Shown piece after piece: positions 1 to 8,404 of a DNA stretch of 37,399 nt. The DNA is taken from contig JAICMR010000014.1 in the NCBI GenBank assembly GCA_025929155.1, positions 1-37,399 on the forward strand. The letters run 5' to 3'. The notes beneath the pieces are model-generated. The model made no database searches and was not told the DNA's origin. It saw only the letters and a list, made by a program, of their open reading frames with translations. This DNA is from Chthoniobacterales bacterium (GTDB lineage: Bacteria > Verrucomicrobiota > Verrucomicrobiia > Chthoniobacterales > UBA10450). Positions within the stretch are counted from its first letter, which is position 1. Each line of letters starts with the position of its first letter. Position numbers and translations under genes: made by a program.

Positions 1-75
1 CCCTCTGCGACTCCGCGGTTCAGCGAAAAGCGCAACTGGCCAAGCTCGGGGCGGCGGTTTAAGTATCGCGCGCCG

Positions 76-1614
76 ATGGCCAACTCCGAGACACCTAAAT
101 CCGCGATCAGCCCGCGGCGCAGCGAAGATTTCCCCGAGTGGTATCAGCAGGTCGTGCGGGCCGGTGAGATGGCGGAGCCGAGCGATGTGCGCGGCTGCAT
201 GGTGATCAAACCGTGGGGTTACGGCGTCTGGGAAAACATGCAGCGCGTGCTCGACGGCATGTTCAAGGCGACCGGGCATCGCAATGCCTATTTCCCGCTC
301 TTTATTCCGCTGAGTTATCTGCAGAAAGAAGCGGAGCACGTCGAAGGTTTCGCGAAGGAATGCGCGGTCGTGACGCATCACCGGCTCGAGATGAATGCCG
401 AGGGCAAAATGGTCCCGGCCAGTCCGCTCGCCGAGCCGCTTGTCGTTAGGCCAACTTCCGAGACGATCATCGGCGCGAGCTATGCGAAATGGGTTCAATC
501 TTATCGCGACCTCCCGATTTTGATCAATCAGTGGGCCAATGTCGTTCGCTGGGAGATGCGTCCGCGCGTTTTCCTCCGCACGACGGAATTCCTCTGGCAG
601 GAAGGCCACACCGTTCACGAGACCGAGACCGAAGCGCGCTTCGAGACCCGGCAGATGCTCGACGTTTACGAGACGTTCGTGCGCGAGTATCTCGCGATCC
701 CGGTTTACTCCGGTGAGAAATCAGAGAGCGAACGCTTCCCCGGCGCGGTCCAGACGCTTTGCATCGAGGCGATGGTGCAGGATCGCAAAGCCATCCAAGC
801 CGGCACTTCACATTTCCTTGGGCAGAATTTTTCGCGCTCGAGCGGAATTCAATTCCAGACGCGCGATGGCCAGCAGGAGTTTGCCTGGACCACGAGCTGG
901 GGCATGAGCACGCGCCTCATCGGCACCGTCATCATGATGCACGGCGACGACGATGGCTTGAGCCTACCGCCGCGAATTGCACCCACTCACATCGTCATCA
1001 TTCCCGTGATGCCGAAACCCGAAACGCGCGATGCGGTTCTCGCGGTAGCTAATCAACTCGCAGCCGATCTCCGCCAGATGCAATGGCACGGTGCGCCGCT
1101 CGAAGTGCATGTCGACGCACGCGACATCGGTGGCGGCACGAAGAATTGGGAATGGATCAAAAAAGGCGTGCCGATCCGCGTTGAACTCGGACCGCGCGAT
1201 CTCGAGAGCGGCAACGTCGCCGTAAGCCGGCGCGACGAAGGTGTAAAGGCGAAGCAGTTCCTGCCGCAAACGGAGTTTGTTGGCGTCGTTAGGCAAACAC
1301 TTGACGCAATCCAGCAAAATCTCTACAACCGCGCGCTCGCCTTCCGCAACGAGCACACGCGGCGCATCGACACGAAAGAAGAATTCTACCAATTCTTCAC
1401 GCCTAAGAATGCCGCGAAGCCGGAGATCCACGGCGGGTTCGCGCTCGCGCATTGGAATGGCAGCCGCGATGTCGAAGAGAAAATCAAAGCGGATTTAAAA
1501 GTGACGATCCGCTGCATTCCCTTCGACGATCCGCAGAATCCGCCGGAGCGCGGAAGCTGCGTCATCACCGGCGAGCCGAGCGCACGCCGCGTGCTCTGGG
1601 CGAAATCCTATTGA
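76..1614 (+). CDS. proS: Prolyl-tRNA synthetase, archaeal/eukaryotic type
   Basis: This class II aminoacyl-tRNA synthetase charges tRNA-Pro with proline in the cytoplasm. The 512 residues match the short archaeal/eukaryotic-type ProRS rather than the longer E. coli type with an editing insertion. Visible marks are the RPTSET signature at residues 125-130, the motif-2 region with RTTEFLWQEGH at about 168-178, the HGDDDGL segment before the anticodon-binding domain, and the family's C-terminal tyrosine (ending AKSY). The C-terminal zinc-ribbon region keeps only two cysteines (RCIP and GSCV), so the zinc site is probably degenerate. The ATG at 76 gives a full-length N-terminus. Two copies of the CGTTAGGC motif (444 and 1287) encode VVR here. 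The gene stands alone, 282 bases before glgB. Confidence 0.96.
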   Translation: MANSETPKSAISPRRSEDFPEWYQQVVRAGEMAEPSDVRGCMVIKPWGYGVWENMQRVLDGMFKATGHRNAYFPLFIPLSYLQKEAEHVEGFAKECAVVTHHRLEMNAEGKMVPASPLAEPLVVRPTSETIIGASYAKWVQSYRDLPILINQWANVVRWEMRPRVFLRTTEFLWQEGHTVHETETEARFETRQMLDVYETFVREYLAIPVYSGEKSESERFPGAVQTLCIEAMVQDRKAIQAGTSHFLGQNFSRSSGIQFQTRDGQQEFAWTTSWGMSTRLIGTVIMMHGDDDGLSLPPRIAPTHIVIIPVMPKPETRDAVLAVANQLAADLRQMQWHGAPLEVHVDARDIGGGTKNWEWIKKGVPIRVELGPRDLESGNVAVSRRDEGVKAKQFLPQTEFVGVVRQTLDAIQQNLYNRALAFRNEHTRRIDTKEEFYQFFTPKNAAKPEIHGGFALAHWNGSRDVEEKIKADLKVTIRCIPFDDPQNPPERGSCVITGEPSARRVLWAKSY

Positions 1615-1636
1615 GCGGCAGCGGCCGATCATTCGT

Positions 1637-1723
1637 CTGCACTTGCACTTTAGGTTACTCTTACGCTTCACCCGCGCGCGGCAAGTGTAAGTGTAAGTTA
1701 AAGCGTAAGTCTAAAGTGCAGGG
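1637..1723. repeat. Imperfect palindrome with short-period arms between proS and glgB
   Basis: GCACTTTAG at 1645-1653 is complementary to CTAAAGTGC at 1711-1719, and TTACGCTT at 1661-1668 to AAGCGTAA at 1701-1708. The arms themselves consist of near-repeats such as gtgtaagtgtaagt. It could form a long imperfect hairpin after proS. It lacks a T-tract, so it is not a classical terminator. Confidence 0.6.
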
Positions 1724-1896
1724 TCGGGACGAGGGGCTGGGACGGATCGAGATCGCCCCTTCATTTCGCTTCCGCGGAATGAACGATCGAATGCTTCAGC
1801 GCGCGTGCGCTGCCATTGTAGAAACCTGGACACTCGCGACCAGCGAAACAAGCGAGCAATTGAAAAGGGCCTCGCCACCATTACTCTCTCGGCAGC

Positions 1897-4161
1897 ATGA
1901 CTTCCTTCGCCATCCACACGCTCGACCCGGCTGAAATCGCCGCGCTCCTCCATGGCTCCCACAACGATCCCTTCCGCGTGCTTGGTCCGCATCGCGCGGG
2001 CGAGGACCTGGTCATCCGTGTCTTCCGCCCGGAAGCGAAGGCGGTCGAGATCGTGGCAGCTAAGGATCCCTCGCGGATGTTCGCGGCGGAACGGCTGCAC
2101 ATTGAAGGTCTCTATCAGGCTACGATTCCAAACGAAACCCGGGCTTTCTCCTACTACGTGCGGGTGACCGGTTTCGACGGCTCCGAGCAGACGCTGCGTG
2201 ATCCCTACAGTTATGGGCCGATTATGGGCCAGCTCGATCTCTACCTTTTCGCGGAAGGAAAGGATAAGCGGCTTTACGATAAGTTCGGCGCGCATCTGCG
2301 CGAAATCGGCGGGGAGCGCGGCGTTTATTTCGCGGTCTGGGCGCCGAATGCGGAGCGGGTCAGCGTGGTGGGTGATTTCAACGGGTGGGATGGCCGGGTC
2401 CATCCGATGCGCAAGTTGGTTGGGAATGGGGTATGGGAAATTTTTGTCCCAGGAGTGGGCGAAGGCGCGCACTACAAGTTCGAGATCAAGACGCGGACTG
2501 GCGCCTTGCTTTTAAAGAGTGACCCGTTCGGGTTTTTCAGTCAACACGGGGTGCAGACTTCCTCGATGGTTTACGACTTGCAGCGTTACCAATGGCGGGA
2601 CGACGAATGGATGAAGGCGCGCCGCGAGAAGGAATGGCAGCGAAGCGCGATGAGCATCTACGAAGTGCACCTTGGCTCGTGGCGGCGCAGAGCAGAGGAA
2701 GGGAATCGGTCACTGAGTTACCTGGAATTTGCCGAAACGCTGCTGCCGTATGTGCTCGAGATGGGGTTCACTCACATTGAACTGATGCCGATCGCTGAGC
2801 ATCCCTTTGAAGGATCGTGGGGTTATCAAGTCACTAACTACTACGCGCCGACCAGTCGCTTCGGGACGCCCGATGAGTTGCGGCACTTCATTGAGGCGTG
2901 TCATCGCGGCGGAGTGGGCGTGATCATGGATTGGGTGCCCGCGCATTTTCCGAAGGACGCGCACGGTCTGGCAGAGTTTGACGGGACGGATCTCTACGAG
3001 CATGCGGATCCGCGCCAGGGAGAGCATCAGGATTGGGGGACTTTGATTTTCAACTTCGGACGGAACGAAGTACGGAACTTTCTAACGGCGAACGCTCTTT
3101 TCTGGCTGGATCAATACCACATTGATGGGCTGCGGGTGGATGCGGTGGCCTCGATGCTTTACCTCGACTATTCGCGCAAACCGGGTCAGTGGATTCCCAA
3201 TCGCTACGGTGGAAACCACAACCTGGAAGCGATCGAGTTCCTTAAAGAAACTAACGAACTGTGCTACGGCAGCTTTCCCGGCGCCATTACGATCGCGGAG
3301 GAGTCGACCGCTTACACTGGCGTCTCCAAGCCCGTTTACCTTGGTGGATTGGGCTTCGGCTTTAAGTGGAACATGGGCTGGATGCACGACTTCCTGCATT
3401 ACATGGCGCTCGATCCGATCTACCGACGCTACCATCAAAATAGCGTCACCTTCTCGATCATGTACGCCTTTCAGGAGCACTTCATCCTCGTGCTCAGCCA
3501 CGACGAGGTCGTTTACGGCAAGCGGTCGCTGATTAACAAAATGCCGGGAGACGAATGGCAGAAGTTCGCTAATCTGCGGATGTTTTTTGCGTGGATGTAT
3601 GGGCATCCCGGCAAGAAGCTCGTGTTTATGGGCGGGGAGTTCGGTCAACTCCACGAGTGGAATCACGACTCCTCGCTCGATTGGGAACTGCTGGATTCGC
3701 CCCGGCACGACGGTTTGCGCCGGCTCGTGCAGCACTTGAATCACACCTATCGGAACGAGCGCGCGCTCTGGGATCGTGATGATTCTTACGAAGGATTCGA
3801 GTGGATTGATTTTCACGACGCGGACAACTGCGTCGTCGCTTTTCTTCGGCGCTCGCAGGCGGGCGAGGTGATTGTCTTTGTCGTCAACGCCACGCCAATC
3901 GTGCGCTACAATTACCGGCTCGGCGTGCCTCAGGCGGGCTACTACCGCGAGATCATCAACACCGACGGTGAGACCTACGGCGGCAGCAACGTCGGCAACC
4001 TAGGCGGCTTGGAGGCGCAGGAGGTGGAATGGCAAAGCCATGGACATTCGATTGTAGCGAATCTGCCGCCGCTCGCGGTGGTCGCATTCAAATGGGAGAA
4101 TCCCGCTCCGCCCCCTTCTTTCAATAGGGAACAGGAAACGCGGTCGGGTCAGGAAAAATAG
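1897..4161 (+). CDS. glgB: 1,4-alpha-glucan branching enzyme
   Basis: GlgB makes alpha-1,6 branches in glycogen. The 754 residues contain an N-terminal extension, a CBM48 (isoamylase-N-like) domain around residues 110-225, and a GH13 TIM barrel. The catalytic triad is visible with the spacing of E. coli GlgB: nucleophile D415 in DGLRVDA, acid/base E468 in IAEEST, and D536 in LSHDEV. The C-terminal beta domain is complete. The ATG at 1897 has no clear Shine-Dalgarno sequence. No other glycogen gene lies in the window, so glgB is unlinked here. It contains no perfect copy of the CGTTAGG core over about 2.3 kb, although 3251 and 3091 hold near matches. Confidence 0.97.
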   Translation: MTSFAIHTLDPAEIAALLHGSHNDPFRVLGPHRAGEDLVIRVFRPEAKAVEIVAAKDPSRMFAAERLHIEGLYQATIPNETRAFSYYVRVTGFDGSEQTLRDPYSYGPIMGQLDLYLFAEGKDKRLYDKFGAHLREIGGERGVYFAVWAPNAERVSVVGDFNGWDGRVHPMRKLVGNGVWEIFVPGVGEGAHYKFEIKTRTGALLLKSDPFGFFSQHGVQTSSMVYDLQRYQWRDDEWMKARREKEWQRSAMSIYEVHLGSWRRRAEEGNRSLSYLEFAETLLPYVLEMGFTHIELMPIAEHPFEGSWGYQVTNYYAPTSRFGTPDELRHFIEACHRGGVGVIMDWVPAHFPKDAHGLAEFDGTDLYEHADPRQGEHQDWGTLIFNFGRNEVRNFLTANALFWLDQYHIDGLRVDAVASMLYLDYSRKPGQWIPNRYGGNHNLEAIEFLKETNELCYGSFPGAITIAEESTAYTGVSKPVYLGGLGFGFKWNMGWMHDFLHYMALDPIYRRYHQNSVTFSIMYAFQEHFILVLSHDEVVYGKRSLINKMPGDEWQKFANLRMFFAWMYGHPGKKLVFMGGEFGQLHEWNHDSSLDWELLDSPRHDGLRRLVQHLNHTYRNERALWDRDDSYEGFEWIDFHDADNCVVAFLRRSQAGEVIVFVVNATPIVRYNYRLGVPQAGYYREIINTDGETYGGSNVGNLGGLEAQEVEWQSHGHSIVANLPPLAVVAFKWENPAPPPSFNREQETRSGQEK

Positions 4162-4199
4162 GTTTGTTAATTTTTTTCTTGACGACTAAAACCGCGGTC

Positions 4200-4388
4200 G
4201 TCAGTTTCTCCCTTACATCCCCGCCCCTCAGCAACCTTCCCCCGCAGCGACCTCCACCCTCCAAGCCCCCCCACCCCCCAAGCGACCTTGACCCTCCGCG
4301 GGCCTTAGCCCAGCACCCCCTCAACCTCCACCCTGACTAACCTCAATCCCACGGGTTCAGCACCCCAAACCTCCACCCTGCCAGTAAC
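4200..4388 (+). repeat. C-rich, G-poor leader with repeated AACCTCCACCCTG before the pseudopilin
   Basis: About 190 bases after glgB are strongly pyrimidine-biased on the + strand. CCTCCACCCT occurs at 4251-4260. The longer AACCTCCACCCTG is repeated at 4323-4335 and 4368-4380, the last copy ending 8 bases before the pseudopilin ATG. No Shine-Dalgarno sequence fits between it and the ATG, so this tract would be the untranslated leader. Confidence 0.6.
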
Positions 4389-5102
4389 ATGAAAAATAAA
4401 AACAGTTCTGCCTTCACCCTCATCGAACTTCTGGTCGTGATTGCGATCATTGCAGTCCTCGCCAGCATCGCGCTTCCGGTTTTCAACGGTGTCACCGAGC
4501 GCGCCAACCAGACCAAAGACCTCTCCAACGCCAAGCAGATCGGGCTCGCGCTCAAGCTTTTCGCGGCGGACAACGATGGCAACTTTCCCTCCAAAGCGCC
4601 CGCCGCCGATTACGCCACTGCGCCCGAACTGGCCACGAGCGATTTCTCCAATGACGCCATGTGGTGGCTCTTTCCTAACTATCTCAAGAGCGAGGATATT
4701 TTCGCCGTAGCTGGATCGAAATGGAGCCCGGCAGTGGACAACAAGATCGACGGTGGAACCGTCACGGACAGGGTCGAAACACTCAAGGCCGGAGAGAACA
4801 ATTACGCATATGTCGGAGGTCTGACCGACACTTCCAACACGGCGTTCCCGTTGGTTGCGGACGGGTTCAAAACCGGCACGCCCGGCACCTATGACACCAG
4901 CAAGTCAAACAAGGGTGGCGTCTGGTCGGGGAAGAAGGCAGTGGTGGTTTTTTGCGACGCCAGCGGGCAGATCATGAAAGTAGATCCAGCCACGCAACAA
5001 GTGAAGCGTCCCGGACACACGTATAGCCTTTTTGACACCTCCAGCGGCACTACGGATGATCCGTGGCTCGTCTCGGCAAATCTTGTCCTAAATCCCGAGT
5101 GA
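4389..5102 (+). CDS. Type II secretion/type IV pilin-like pseudopilin
   Basis: This is a 237-residue prepilin-type protein. A short basic leader (MKNKNSSA) precedes FTLIELLVVIAIIAVLAS, the N-terminal methylation motif and membrane helix, with the conserved Glu at position +5 of the mature protein. The prepilin peptidase site would be after Ala8; most relatives have Gly there. The rest is a soluble GspG/PulG-like globular domain of a kind found in many copies in Verrucomicrobiota and Planctomycetota, where the substrates are unknown. There is no secretion operon next to it, so it is a solitary pseudopilin. Its 3' end overlaps the convergent xseA by 15 bases. The ATG at 4389 is the only start that gives a proper leader. 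Confidence 0.88.
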   Translation: MKNKNSSAFTLIELLVVIAIIAVLASIALPVFNGVTERANQTKDLSNAKQIGLALKLFAADNDGNFPSKAPAADYATAPELATSDFSNDAMWWLFPNYLKSEDIFAVAGSKWSPAVDNKIDGGTVTDRVETLKAGENNYAYVGGLTDTSNTAFPLVADGFKTGTPGTYDTSKSNKGGVWSGKKAVVVFCDASGQIMKVDPATQQVKRPGHTYSLFDTSSGTTDDPWLVSANLVLNPE

Positions 5103-6458
5103 GGGCCGGTCTTCGACGGTGGAATAAAACTCACCGTCACGAACGCGCGATCGGATTTTCATCCTGCCAGCAACCGCGTTGACACTTCTGATGATCTGGC
5201 CGGCTGCATCCCGCGTGATGCTGTAACCGCGATCGAGAGTCGCCTCCGGCCCAAGCACCCGGACCAGCTCCGCCATCCGCTGCCAGCTTTCACGCTTACT
5301 CGTTAGCCGAGCTTTTGAACATTCCGCGAGGCGCCGCCGACTCGCGAGCAGTTGCTGAGCGCGCGCCGCGACTTCCCGCGCCGGATTGCACGCTTTGAGC
5401 ACAACTCTTGCATTCGTTAGGCGAGTCTTGGCCGCGAAACGGCTGCGTTCCAATTGCCGGCCGAGCGTGTCACGCGCGAGATCCAGCTGCTGTTGTGCAT
5501 CGCGCAGCCGCTGGCGCAGCTCGCGGGCCAGCGTCTTCTCGGAGAGTACCGTCAGACGCTGGTGCGCCTGCTGCAGAAAAGTTCGCGTGCATTTTTCCAC
5601 GCAATTCCGCAACTCCTGCACGCGGCGTTCCAGCTCCCGCACATCGGGCACGATCAGTTCCGCCGCTGCGCTCGGGGTTGGCGCACGGAGATCAGCCACG
5701 AAATCAGCAATCGTAAAATCCACTTCGTGACCGACCGCGGAGACAACCGGAAGAGCCGAGTGAAAGATGGCCCGCGCTAGCACTTCTTCATTGAACTCCC
5801 AGAGATCCTCGATGCTGCCGCCACCGCGCGCGACGATCAGCAGATCGAGCGCTTCCCAAGCTTCGTTAGGCGCATTGAGCTCCCGGACCGCGCTCGCGAT
5901 CTCGAACGCCGCACCGACTCCCTGCACACGCACGGGGTTGATCAGCACCTGCAAACCGGGCGCGCGCCGGCGCAGCACATTCAGGATGTCGCGAATGACC
6001 GCGCCACTCGGCGAGGTGATCACGCCAATGCGGCGCGGAAACTTTGGGAGCGCACGTTTTCGCTCCATCGCGAAGAGGCCTTCCGCTTCCAGCTTGCGTT
6101 TCAGGGCTTCGAATTTCGCCTGGAGCAAACCGGCGCCGCGGGTCTGCAAAATCTGCACATTTAACTGATACTGCCCGCGCGCCTCGAAGACCGTGACCTG
6201 GCCGTAAACCTGCACCTGCAATCCATCGTTCAGTGGGACCGGGAACGGCGGAAGCGTATTGCGAAAGATGACGCAACTAATGGCGGCGCGCCCATCTTTC
6301 AGGGTGAAATATTGGTGGCCGGACGGCAGCAGTTTGTAGTTCGAAATTTCGCCCTGCACCCAGACCGCGCCGAAGCGCGTCTCAAGAATCCCGCGAATCG
6401 AGCGGGTCAGCTCCGCGACGGAGAGGACGCGAGCGACGTTGGGAAACAAATCTGTCAT
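5088..6458 (-). CDS. xseA: Exodeoxyribonuclease VII large subunit
   Basis: The large subunit of ExoVII degrades single-stranded DNA into short oligonucleotides. The 456 residues show the N-terminal OB-fold (VWVQGEISNYK, residues ~33-43), the catalytic-domain signatures RIGVITSPSGA and ARGGGSIEDLWEFN, and SAVGHEVDFTIADFVADLRAPTPS across the active site. A long coiled-coil-like region follows and then a short C-terminal beta segment. No xseB is seen nearby. The ATG at 6456-6458 lies inside a dispersed repeat (6454-6490), which leaves no separate Shine-Dalgarno sequence. GCCTAACG copies in the gene sense encode LTN (5415) and PNE (5864). It converges with the pseudopilin gene. Confidence 0.96.
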   Translation of the reverse strand: MTDLFPNVARVLSVAELTRSIRGILETRFGAVWVQGEISNYKLLPSGHQYFTLKDGRAAISCVIFRNTLPPFPVPLNDGLQVQVYGQVTVFEARGQYQLNVQILQTRGAGLLQAKFEALKRKLEAEGLFAMERKRALPKFPRRIGVITSPSGAVIRDILNVLRRRAPGLQVLINPVRVQGVGAAFEIASAVRELNAPNEAWEALDLLIVARGGGSIEDLWEFNEEVLARAIFHSALPVVSAVGHEVDFTIADFVADLRAPTPSAAAELIVPDVRELERRVQELRNCVEKCTRTFLQQAHQRLTVLSEKTLARELRQRLRDAQQQLDLARDTLGRQLERSRFAAKTRLTNARVVLKACNPAREVAARAQQLLASRRRLAECSKARLTSKRESWQRMAELVRVLGPEATLDRGYSITRDAAGQIIRSVNAVAGRMKIRSRVRDGEFYSTVEDRPSLGI

Positions 6459-6490
6459 CCTGAGAGAAGCACAGCGAAGCTGAAGGATCC
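6454..6490. repeat. Dispersed CATCCTGAG...GAAGGATCC repeat, copy 1
   Basis: It starts gtcatcctgag and ends gctgaaggatcc, an imperfect inverted repeat (ATCCT/AGGAT). Related copies are at 14614-14640 (degenerate), 23892-23917 (degenerate) and 25494-25530, with a partial reverse copy at 17130-17142. This copy contains the start codon of xseA. Confidence 0.6.
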
Positions 6491-6608
6491 CGCGGAAATA
6501 CCAGAAGGCGCCAATCGCAGAAGCGAGGTCCCCGCGGGGTGAGATTCACAGAAGCTCCACCGAGTCCCTCGACCGCGCCTTTGGCTGGATTCGAGCTGAC
6601 GCGCCATC

Positions 6609-7616
6609 TTATCCTCCAAAGAGATCACTCTGCGCACCTCGGATGGGGACTTTCAGCCCGAGTTTTCGGTAGGCGTTAGGTAAAGCAACCCGGCCTTGCG
6701 CGGTGCGCTTGATGTAGCCCTCCATGATCAGATACGGCTCATTCACCTCCTCGAGCGTTCCGGCTTCCTCGCCGACCGCGACGGCTAACGAACTCAAGCC
6801 CACCGGGCCGCCATTGAACTTATAGATCAGGGTCTCGATGATTCGCTTGTCCCATTGATCAAACCCATCGCGATCGATTTCGAGCATCGTTAGGGCACGA
6901 TCGGCGAGCTCCGCCGTGATTCGGCCGTCGGCCTTTACCTGCACGAAATCGCGTACCCACCGGAGTAAATTGTTTGCGGTGCGCGGCGTTCCTCGCGTCC
7001 GCGCGGCAATCTCGGCTGCGCCGGCCGCGTCAATCTCGACATTCAACAAGCCCGCGCTGCGCAGGATGATTTTCTGCATCTCCTCCGCGCTGTAGTAATC
7101 GAGTCGCGCGGTCATCCCGAACCGCGACCGCAACGGCGCGCTCAACATGCCTGAGCGGGTGGTCGCGCCGATCAGCGTGAACTTCGGGAGCCGCAATTGC
7201 AGACTCCGCGCCTGCGGTCCCTGGTCGATGATGATGTCGAGTTTGTAGTCCTCCATGGCCGGATAAAGATACTCCTCGATCGTCGGCTGAAGCCGGTGAA
7301 TCTCGTCGATGAAGAGGACGTCGCCCTTTTCCAGACTGGTCAGTAAACCGGCCAGCTCGCCTGCTTTCTCGATCACCGGTCCGCTTGTGTTTTTAATGTT
7401 CACGCTCATGGCGTTCGCGATGATGTGCGCGAGCGTCGTCTTGCCGAGTCCCGGTGGGCCGCTCAACAAAATGTGCTCGAGGACGTCGCCGCGCTTTTTG
7501 GCGGCTTCAACCAGCACCTCGATCCGTTCGCAGACTTTTTCCTGGCCTGTGAACTCGCTGAACATCGGCGGCCGGAGCGAAAGCTCGAACGCCGGATCAG
7601 GTGTGGGTGGATTCAT
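6609..7616 (-). CDS. ruvB: Holliday junction branch-migration ATPase RuvB
   Basis: RuvB is the hexameric AAA+ motor that drives Holliday junction branch migration with RuvA. The 335 residues show Walker A GPPGLGKT at 53-60, Walker B with DEIHRL at 104-109, the GATTRSG sensor region, the arginine-finger stretch LRSRFG, and the C-terminal winged-helix DNA-binding domain. Length and order are standard. ruvA and ruvC are not adjacent. The ATG at 7614-7616 fits the family N-terminus. Two motif copies (6674 and 6888) encode LPNA and ALT. A 150-base gap separates it from xseA downstream. Confidence 0.97.
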   Translation of the reverse strand: MNPPTPDPAFELSLRPPMFSEFTGQEKVCERIEVLVEAAKKRGDVLEHILLSGPPGLGKTTLAHIIANAMSVNIKNTSGPVIEKAGELAGLLTSLEKGDVLFIDEIHRLQPTIEEYLYPAMEDYKLDIIIDQGPQARSLQLRLPKFTLIGATTRSGMLSAPLRSRFGMTARLDYYSAEEMQKIILRSAGLLNVEIDAAGAAEIAARTRGTPRTANNLLRWVRDFVQVKADGRITAELADRALTMLEIDRDGFDQWDKRIIETLIYKFNGGPVGLSSLAVAVGEEAGTLEEVNEPYLIMEGYIKRTAQGRVALPNAYRKLGLKVPIRGAQSDLFGG

Positions 7617-7849
7617 CGATTAATTTGATTCTCGGTTGAAGATATCTGCCGAAGTCCGCGTTGCACCCGCGCAGGGAAAGCAGAATCGGGAAGGCCCGAC
7701 TTGCGGCAGACAAATCTTTTTTAGCTGCAAAGAGCTCTCTGGTCGAGCAAAGCTCTTAATCGCGAAGCCAGCAGATTGAAATCTGAGGGAGTGCGCGCAG
7801 GGGCGAACCAGCCGAAGCAGGCTCACTGCACAGCGTCGGCGACAACTGT

Positions 7850-8257
7850 TTATTCGAGATTTTTTGTCAGCACCAACTCGGTGCCGCGACTGCGCAAAAC
7901 GTAGTCCACCTCGTCGAACGCATTCCGAATCAGATGCAAGCCGAGGCCGCCCGGTTTGATCAAGTCCGCCGGGCGACTCTTCATCGCTGCGGCTGGAACT
8001 TTTTTGCCGTAATCGCGCAGGCGCATACAGACACAATCGTTGCCCGACTCGAGCGAGAGCGAAATCAACTTGTCGTCCCGCAGGTGATAGGCGTAGCGAA
8101 TAATGTTCGTGCAGGCCTCATCGACCCCGAGCACCATCAGCGTGCGTTGCGTTTCCGAGAAGGGAAAGGTCTCGAGAAATTGGCGCACGTAGTTGCGCAT
8201 CAGAGCGAGGTTGCCCGTGTGGCTGGAGAACTCGATTTTCTTTTTGGTTTTCTTCAT
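7850..8257 (-). CDS. RsbW-like anti-sigma factor kinase (HATPase domain)
   Basis: This 135-residue single-domain GHKL ATPase belongs to the RsbW/SpoIIAB type, which binds or phosphorylates partner-switching regulators of sigma factors. Visible marks are the N-box DEACTNIIRYAY, the G1-box region LRDYGKK, and the G2 glycine-rich loop GGLGLHLIRNAFDEVDY. The open frame extends upstream to 8503, but the extra residues resemble no domain, and the methionine at 8255-8257 (MKKTKKK), preceded by a G-rich stretch, gives the family's usual N-terminus. No sigma factor or anti-anti-sigma partner lies beside it. Divergent from the gene at 8405; upstream of ruvB with 233 bases between. Confidence 0.85.
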   Translation of the reverse strand: MKKTKKKIEFSSHTGNLALMRNYVRQFLETFPFSETQRTLMVLGVDEACTNIIRYAYHLRDDKLISLSLESGNDCVCMRLRDYGKKVPAAAMKSRPADLIKPGGLGLHLIRNAFDEVDYVLRSRGTELVLTKNLE

Positions 8258-8404
8258 CCCCCCGGCGCCTGATCGTCCGGTCGCGCCGGCCAGAGCCTCA
8301 CACTGACAAATCCAGCCGGAGTCGCAACGAATTAATCGGCGGCGGGGGACGGCGAAGCGCATTCGCGATTGGCAACGGGCCCGCAGCCATGCACTGTTTT
8401 CCGC

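Noticed and set aside
1-75. End of an upstream gene or a tRNA at the left edge
   Set aside because: No frame ends in a recognisable protein and no cloverleaf or CCA end is visible. The phrase ccctctgcg recurs at 12779, suggesting intergenic repeat material.
4175-4205. Hairpin tgacgac/gtcgtca after glgB as a terminator
   Set aside because: The T-rich stretch lies before the stem instead of after it on the + strand, and the gene on the other strand does not end there.
7620-8036. A 138-codon minus frame between ruvB and the RsbW-like gene
   Set aside because: It overlaps the RsbW-like gene in another frame and is rich in Arg, Ser and Cys without family likeness. The 233-base gap 7617-7849 has a short stem (aagagct/agctctt) but no recognisable RNA gene.
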